Positions 59,904 through 64,000 of a stretch of 64,000 nt of DNA are shown here, one piece after another. A program made the translations under genes and the position numbers. The stretch covers positions 153,785 to 217,784 of the forward strand of contig SUYG01000037.1 of assembly GCA_015060555.1 (NCBI GenBank), written 5' to 3'. The stretch's first letter is position 1, and each line of letters starts with the position of its first letter. This DNA comes from Physcousia sp015060555. GTDB taxonomy: Bacteria > Bacteroidota > Bacteroidia > Bacteroidales > Bacteroidaceae. The notes under the pieces were generated by a model. It was given only the letters and a program-made list of their open reading frames with translations, was not told where the DNA came from and made no database searches.

Positions 59904-60029
59904 ATGAAGAAGCACGATTCCAAACCTCAGCCGAAGTTGTCGGTCGTCTCTGCCCTTAAGTTTAAGGACTTTAGGGCTCAATTAAGGCCAACGCACCATC
60001 GAGCGCGACCTTTCTGGGCTCAGAAGTAA
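59904..60029 (+). CDS. 41-aa ORF at the end of the exporter operon
   Basis: Starts 22 bp after the second adaptor gene. Reads MKKHDSKPQPKLSVVSALKF, then KDFRAQLRPTHHRARPFWAQ and K. It is basic and lacks a signal peptide or double glycine. The KLSVVSALKF part resembles KLSMVSTLRYF at the start of ABC exporter 1, so it may be the leftover N-terminus of another ABC gene. A small export substrate or chance ORF is also possible. No homologue is known to me. Confidence 0.35.
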   Translation: MKKHDSKPQPKLSVVSALKFKDFRAQLRPTHHRARPFWAQK

Positions 60030-60125
60030 TGTGGTGTGCGCATGAGAAGTGTTAAGAAATGTTTTTTCTTGAGAGGTGATTTTTCACTTTTCACTTTTCA
60101 CTTTTCATTTTTCATTTATTATCAC

Positions 60126-60133
60126 TACCTTTG
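60126..60133 (+). promoter_or_regulatory. -7 element of typA
   Basis: TACCTTTG, 20 bp before the ATG at 60154. It is preceded by an array of CACTTTTCA words (60080-60116). Confidence 0.5.
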
Positions 60134-60153
60134 CAGCCGAAAAACAGTCACGT

Positions 60154-61959
60154 ATGAAGCAGAACATTAGAAATATCGCCATCATCGCACACGTCGATCA
60201 TGGCAAGACGACGCTGGTGGACAAGATGCTCATGGCCGGCAACCTCTTCCGCGACAACCAGCAGACGGGCGAGCTGATGCTCGACAACAACGAGCTGGAG
60301 CGCGAGCGCGGCATCACCATCCTCTCCAAGAACGTCAGCATCAACTACAAGAACACGAAAATCAACATCATCGACACCCCGGGCCACTCTGACTTCGGCG
60401 GCGAGGTGGAACGCGTGCTGAACATGGCCGACGGTTGTCTGCTGCTGGTGGATGCCTTCGAAGGACCCATGCCGCAGACGCGCTTCGTGCTGCAGAAAGC
60501 CTTGCAGATCGGGCTGAAGCCCATCGTGGTCATCAACAAGGTGGATAAACCCAACTGCCGACCCGAGGAGGTCTATGAGATGGTCTTCGACCTGATGTGC
60601 GACCTCGACGCTACCGAGGAGCAGCTGGACTTCCCCGTCATCTACGGCTCTGCCAAGCAGGGCTGGATGGGCGAAGACTGGCAGAAGCCCACAGACAATA
60701 TCTTCTACCTGCTGGACCAGATCCTGGAGCATATCCCCGCGCCCGAGCAGCTCGACGGCACACCGCAGATGCTCATCACCTCGCTCGACTACAGCACCTA
60801 CACTGGGCGCATCGCCGTCGGACGCGTGCACCGCGGCACGCTGCGCGAGGGCATGGCCATCACCATCGCACACCGCGACGGCAGCAAGGAGAAGACCAAG
60901 ATCAAGGAGCTGCACACCTTCACGGGCATGGGGCATCAGAAGACCGATGCCGTCAGCTCGGGGGACATCTGCGCCATCATAGGCCTCTCGAACTTCGAGA
61001 TCGGCGACACCATCTGCGACGCCGAGGAACCGGAAGCGCTGCCCACCATCAGTATCGACGAGCCCACGATGTCGATGCTCTTCACCATCAACGACTCGCC
61101 CTTCTTCGGTAAGGAAGGTAAGTGGTGTACAAGCCGACATATCCACGAGCGCCTGCAGAAGGAGCTGGAGAAGAACCTGGCGTTGCGCGTGGAGATGCCC
61201 GAGGGCGCCACAGACCGATGGATCGTCAGCGGACGCGGCGTGCTGCACCTCAGCGTACTCATCGAGACCATGCGCCGCGAGGGCTACGAGTTGCAGGTGG
61301 GACAGCCGCAAGTGATTTATAAGGAGATAGGTGGCGAAAAATGCGAACCCATCGAGGAGCTGACCATCAACGTGCCCGAGGAGTTCGCTTCCAAGATGAT
61401 TGACATGGTCACGCGCCGCAAGGGCGAGATGACCAGCATGGAGAGCCAGGGCGACCGCGTCAACATCGAGTTTCTCATACCCTCGCGCGGCATCATCGGC
61501 CTGCGCACCAACGTCCTCACCGCCTCACAGGGCGAAGCCATCATGGCTCACCGCTACAAGGAGTACCAGCCCTACAAGGGTGAAATCGTGCGCCGCACGT
61601 CAGGCTCCATGATAGCCCTCGAGAGCGGCACCGCCTTCGCCTACGCCATCAACAACCTGCAGGACCGCGGCAAGTTCTTCATAGAACCCCAGACTGAGGT
61701 GTATGCCGGACAGGTGGTGGGCGAGCACATCCACGAGAACGACCTCGTCATCAACGTGACCAAGAACAAACAGCTCACGAACATGCGCGCCAGCGGCAGC
61801 GACGAGAAGGTGCGCATCATCCCCGCCACCCTTCTCAGCCTCGAAGAAGCCCTCGAATACATCAAGGAGGACGAGTACGTGGAGGTGACGCCAAAGAGCA
61901 TGCGCATGCGCAAAATCATCCTCGACCATCTCGAGAGGAAGAGGGCAAACAGGGAATAA
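60154..61959 (+). CDS. typA: Ribosome-associated GTPase TypA/BipA
   Basis: 601 aa from the ATG at 60154 (MKQNIRNIAIIAHVDHGKTT); the longer frame reads spacer repeats. G1 AHVDHGKTT (10-18), G2/G3 RERGITILSKN and DTPGHSDFGGEVERV, G4 NKVDKP, then domain II and the TypA-specific C-terminus (SRGIIGLRTNVLTASQGEAI; NKQLTNMRASGSDEKVRIIP). An EF-G-like GTPase used under stress and in 50S assembly. Confidence 0.97.
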   Translation: MKQNIRNIAIIAHVDHGKTTLVDKMLMAGNLFRDNQQTGELMLDNNELERERGITILSKNVSINYKNTKINIIDTPGHSDFGGEVERVLNMADGCLLLVDAFEGPMPQTRFVLQKALQIGLKPIVVINKVDKPNCRPEEVYEMVFDLMCDLDATEEQLDFPVIYGSAKQGWMGEDWQKPTDNIFYLLDQILEHIPAPEQLDGTPQMLITSLDYSTYTGRIAVGRVHRGTLREGMAITIAHRDGSKEKTKIKELHTFTGMGHQKTDAVSSGDICAIIGLSNFEIGDTICDAEEPEALPTISIDEPTMSMLFTINDSPFFGKEGKWCTSRHIHERLQKELEKNLALRVEMPEGATDRWIVSGRGVLHLSVLIETMRREGYELQVGQPQVIYKEIGGEKCEPIEELTINVPEEFASKMIDMVTRRKGEMTSMESQGDRVNIEFLIPSRGIIGLRTNVLTASQGEAIMAHRYKEYQPYKGEIVRRTSGSMIALESGTAFAYAINNLQDRGKFFIEPQTEVYAGQVVGEHIHENDLVINVTKNKQLTNMRASGSDEKVRIIPATLLSLEEALEYIKEDEYVEVTPKSMRMRKIILDHLERKRANRE

Positions 61960-61969
61960 ACTCGCAAAG

Positions 61970-62108
61970 CGAGAGTGAAAAGTGAAAGAGTGAAAAGTGA
62001 AAAATAAGAGTTACTTTTACCTCTTCACTTTTCACCAGAGATTTTCCGTCTAATAGCTTCGGTATTTTTTATTTTTCGCTTTTCATTCTTTCATTTTTCA
62101 TTCATTTA
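61970..62108. repeat. GTGAAAAGTGAAA word array, inverted halves
   Basis: 61974-62006 consists of GTGAAAAGTGAAAGA units; 62021-62034 and 62080-62103 are their reverse complement (TTCACTTTTCA, CTTTCATTTTTCATTC). The same pattern fills 60080-60116 and the nusA-infB spacer. Confidence 0.6.
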
Positions 62109-62112
62109 TACT

Positions 62113-62991
62113 ATGGACTTAACCGGAAGAAGACAGAGCTCTAACGTCGATGACCGTCGGCGCATGAGCGGCGGTGCGAAGGCCGGCATCGGCGGCATCG
62201 CGGGTGTGATCATTGCAGTGGTGTTTGCCTATTTCACCGGCGGAAACCCGCTGGAGGCCGGCATGCAGGCCTTCCAGCAGTCGCTGGGAGCTAACACCGA
62301 GATGAGCGCCACGCAGGAGCGTGAGTTCACCGAGGAGGAACAGGCGCTGGCCGTCTTCGCCTCGCAGGTGCTCGCCAGCACCGAAGACGTGTGGACAGAG
62401 GTGTTCAAGACACAGCTCGGCCGCACTTATGTGCCACCCCGCATGGTGCTCTACACGGGCAGCGTGCAGACGGGTTGCGGCGCAGGCAACGCACAGGTGG
62501 GACCCTTCTACTGCTCGGCCGACCAAGCGCTGTACATTGACCTCTCCTTCTTCTCGGACATGAAGAAGACGCTGGGGGCCGACGGCGACTTCGCCTACGC
62601 CTATGTCATCGCCCACGAGGTGGGACACCACGTGCAGCACCTCCTCGGCACCCTCAACAGCGCACACAGCCAGATGGCCAAGATGAGCGAGACACAGGCC
62701 AACAAGGTCAGCGTGCGCATTGAACTGCAGGCCGACTTCTACGCCGGCGTGTGGGGCCACCACGAGGGCAAGACCTTCGGCTCACTCGAAGACGGCGACC
62801 TGCAGGAAGCCATCCAGTGTGCGCAGGTCATCGGCGACAACTACCTGCAGGAGAAAGCTCGCGGCTACTCGCAACCCGAGAGCTTCACCCACGGCACCAG
62901 CGCCCAGCGCATGAAATGGCTGAAACTCGGCCTCAACACGGGCGACATGAGCCGCGGCGACACCTTCAGCCTCAGCGAAAGCCAGCTATAA
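62113..62991 (+). CDS. Neutral zinc metallopeptidase (YpfJ/KPN_02809 family)
   Basis: 292 aa. Starts MDLTGRRQSSNVDDRRRMSG, one transmembrane helix (GIGGIAGVIIAVVFAYFTGG, about 25-44), then the catalytic part: GCGAGNAQVGPFYCSADQAL, the zinc site YVIAHEVGHHVQHLLGT (HEXXH) and RIELQADFYAGVWGHH (third ligand Glu). The C-terminal THGTSAQRMKWLKLGL is also typical (PF04228). The physiological substrate is unknown. Ends at the perfect hairpin at 63009-63043. Confidence 0.92.
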   Translation: MDLTGRRQSSNVDDRRRMSGGAKAGIGGIAGVIIAVVFAYFTGGNPLEAGMQAFQQSLGANTEMSATQEREFTEEEQALAVFASQVLASTEDVWTEVFKTQLGRTYVPPRMVLYTGSVQTGCGAGNAQVGPFYCSADQALYIDLSFFSDMKKTLGADGDFAYAYVIAHEVGHHVQHLLGTLNSAHSQMAKMSETQANKVSVRIELQADFYAGVWGHHEGKTFGSLEDGDLQEAIQCAQVIGDNYLQEKARGYSQPESFTHGTSAQRMKWLKLGLNTGDMSRGDTFSLSESQL

Positions 62992-63008
62992 TCATTCATC
63001 ATAGAAAC

Positions 63009-63043
63009 AAAGTGCCCCGTCACTCTCAGTGACGGGGCACTTT
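63009..63043. terminator. Perfect 16-bp hairpin between convergent genes
   Basis: AAAGTGCCCCGTCACT and its exact reverse complement around CTC. It lies 18 bp past the metallopeptidase stop and 46 bp past the minus-strand smalltalk stop, so it can terminate both. Confidence 0.8.
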
Positions 63044-63088
63044 CATTTATTATTTATCATTTAATATTTGCACCTGCAGCGCCCGTGC

Positions 63089-63199
63089 TTACTGCACGAT
63101 GCCGGCGGCATGAGCGCCCAGCGTGGTGAGCAGTGCGGTGATGATCGTAATCACAATCTCCGCCACCCTCTTCAGTGTCTTCTTTGTACTTTCCTTCAT
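63089..63199 (-). CDS. Smalltalk-type micro-protein
   Basis: 36 aa: MKESTKKTLKRVAEIVITII, then TALLTTLGAHAAGIVQ. A charged N-terminus followed by one hydrophobic helix with the TALLTTLG motif is the pattern of the smalltalk proteins of Bacteroides and Prevotella (about 30-40 aa, function unknown). They often follow an HU-like gene on the same strand; here the upstream neighbour on this strand (63766 onward) may be such a gene. The ATG at 63199 is the only start. Confidence 0.8.
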   Translation of the reverse strand: MKESTKKTLKRVAEIVITIITALLTTLGAHAAGIVQ

Positions 63200-63765
63200 A
63201 GAGTAAGGCCCCTCTCTAACTCCCCCCGTTGGGGGGAGGACTCGTAGCAAACAGGGGCATTGGAGTCTGGGTTAAACAATCAGTTTTTTTTTAAACCACA
63301 GATTACACGGATTACACGGATTCAAAGATTCAAGAGTCTGGATTCAAGATTCAGGATTCCAAGCCCCTCTCCAACTCCCCCCGTGGGGGGGGAGGGCTTT
63401 GCAAGCGAGGTGGAGGGCTAAGAGTAACTTTTATTCGTCATTCGTCATTCATCATTCGTCATTCGTCTTCGTCACTCGGCACCTGCGTAGCGTGCCGTCC
63501 TAATTTGTGTAATTCGTAATAATTTAAATTCTTTCGACACCTGCGTAGCGTGTCGCTATGAAATTAACTTTGTTGATTTTTGTCACGACTCGGCCATTAA
63601 AGAGCGAGCTCTTATGGCGCTCACTGCTCCAAAAATTCGTTTAATTCGTGAAATTCGTTGTTTAAGAAAAAATCTGTGTTATCTGTGCAATCTGTGGTGT
63701 CTAAAAAGTTTTCTGTGGTTCTTGAAAAGTGGTGGTGGCGCTTGCGCGCCACTCACCTTCGGGGT
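63200..63765. other. 566-bp repeat-rich spacer
   Basis: No gene seen. Two related C/G-rich palindromic repeats (about 63207-63258 and 63360-63418) share CCCCTCT-C-AACTCCCCCC and GGGGGGAGG. ATTACACGGATT and GATTCAAGA words lie between them and CATTCGT words after (63433-63470). Two hairpins follow at 63477-63497 and 63535-63555, then a GAGCGAGCTC structure near 63603. Confidence 0.6.
63477..63555. repeat. Two hairpins with matching loops and compensatory stem change
   Basis: CGGCAC-CTGCGTAGC-GTGCCG (63477-63497) and CGACAC-CTGCGTAGC-GTGTCG (63535-63555). The third stem pair is G-C in one and A-T in the other while the loop is identical. Confidence 0.75.
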
Positions 63766-64000
63766 TTAGGGTTCGTCGTTGCCGTTGCCGTCGTCGTTGC
63801 CGTCGTCGGGTTCGCTCCAGTCGGCGCTGCTCTGACCAGCCAGCTGTGCGTTGAGCGATGCCTTCTGGGCCTTGCGGCTGGTGACCTTCTCGAAGATGGC
63901 ATCCTTGCGGAGGTTGGAGAAGAGGGAGGCCATGCCGTAGTTGACCTTCACGTCCTTGATGTTGTCGCTGTCGAAGGCCTGCAGCGCCGTGATGGGCTTA
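63766..64000 (-). CDS. C-terminal part of an unknown, possibly HU-like protein
   Basis: Only the last 77 residues are in the window; the 5' end lies beyond 64000. Reads KPITALQAFDSDNIKDVKVN then YGMASLFSNLRKDAIFEKVT and SRKAQKASLNAQLAGQSSAD, with an acidic Asp/Asn/Gly tail ending NGNDEP. The short helical end with FEKV and the smalltalk gene downstream suggest an HU-family DNA-binding protein of the Bacteroidetes type. The visible part alone does not prove it. Confidence 0.4.
   Translation of the reverse strand, partial: KPITALQAFDSDNIKDVKVNYGMASLFSNLRKDAIFEKVTSRKAQKASLNAQLAGQSSADWSEPDDGNDDGNGNDEP

Noticed and set aside
60148..61311. Long minus-strand ORF of 387 codons
   Set aside because: Antisense shadow of typA without any recognisable motif.

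Overview
The window looks like a chromosomal segment of a Bacteroidales bacterium, most likely Prevotellaceae. Three things point there. (1) Promoters fit the Bacteroidetes pattern (a TTG near -33 and TAnnTTTG near -7), with few purine-rich ribosome-binding sites. (2) Type IX secretion genes porT, porW/sprE, porX and gldH are present, with candidate T9SS cargo. (3) Lineage-specific families occur: DUF3316, DUF4271, DUF5056, a smalltalk micro-protein and a MetG with a C-terminal tRNA-binding domain. Most genes are visibly GC-rich. One secreted-protein gene (27.2-30.0 kb) is strikingly AT-richer.

Layout. 0-4.4 kb is an accessory patch: a VapE/VirE-like remnant, a DUF4143-type ATPase between two 104-bp direct repeats, and two small secreted-protein genes. 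4.4-11.6 kb has porT, then rimP-nusA-infB-cvpA-resB. 11.7-15.6 kb has an O-acetylhomoserine sulfhydrylase, tRNA-Leu, comF, tRNA-Pro and aroA. 15.5-22.4 kb has a small conserved gene, porW, porX, tsaE and dusB, interrupted by two copies of an inverted-repeat element. 22.3-25.2 kb holds a minus-strand membrane protein, ECF sigma and DUF5056 set plus a short-chain dehydrogenase. 25.2-30.4 kb is a low-coding patch rich in hairpins and repeats, then a secreted repeat protein and a 60-aa peptide. 30.6-39.7 kb is housekeeping: metG, metK, a LOG protein, DUF4271, hemD, rnpA, yidD, holB, ricT and gldH. 39.7-45.9 kb has FKBP, glyS, topoisomerase IV subunit A and DUF3316. 46-52.5 kb has a TPR membrane regulator, an unknown gene and a 1409-aa envelope protein. 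52.9-60.0 kb is a five-gene exporter of the NHLM type (normally linked to RiPP natural products). 60.1-64 kb has typA, a zinc metallopeptidase, a smalltalk micro-protein and the end of a possible HU-like gene.

Most interesting items: (a) a roughly 180-240 bp element with GC-rich inverted ends and an internal ATG. It occurs twice and appears to supply the start codon and first ~20-33 residues of PorX and of a small conserved protein; its left end also supplies the last ~28 residues of AroA. (b) The exporter, which has both NHLM ABC proteins, an NHLM adaptor, a TolC-like channel and a second lipoprotein adaptor, but no C39 peptidase and no modification enzyme. A 41-codon ORF lies at its end. 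(c) Many spacers are built from 7-10 bp degenerate words, a different word in each spacer; in two genes such a word encodes the hydrophobic core of the signal peptide. All calls come from reading the sequence; no database search was run.
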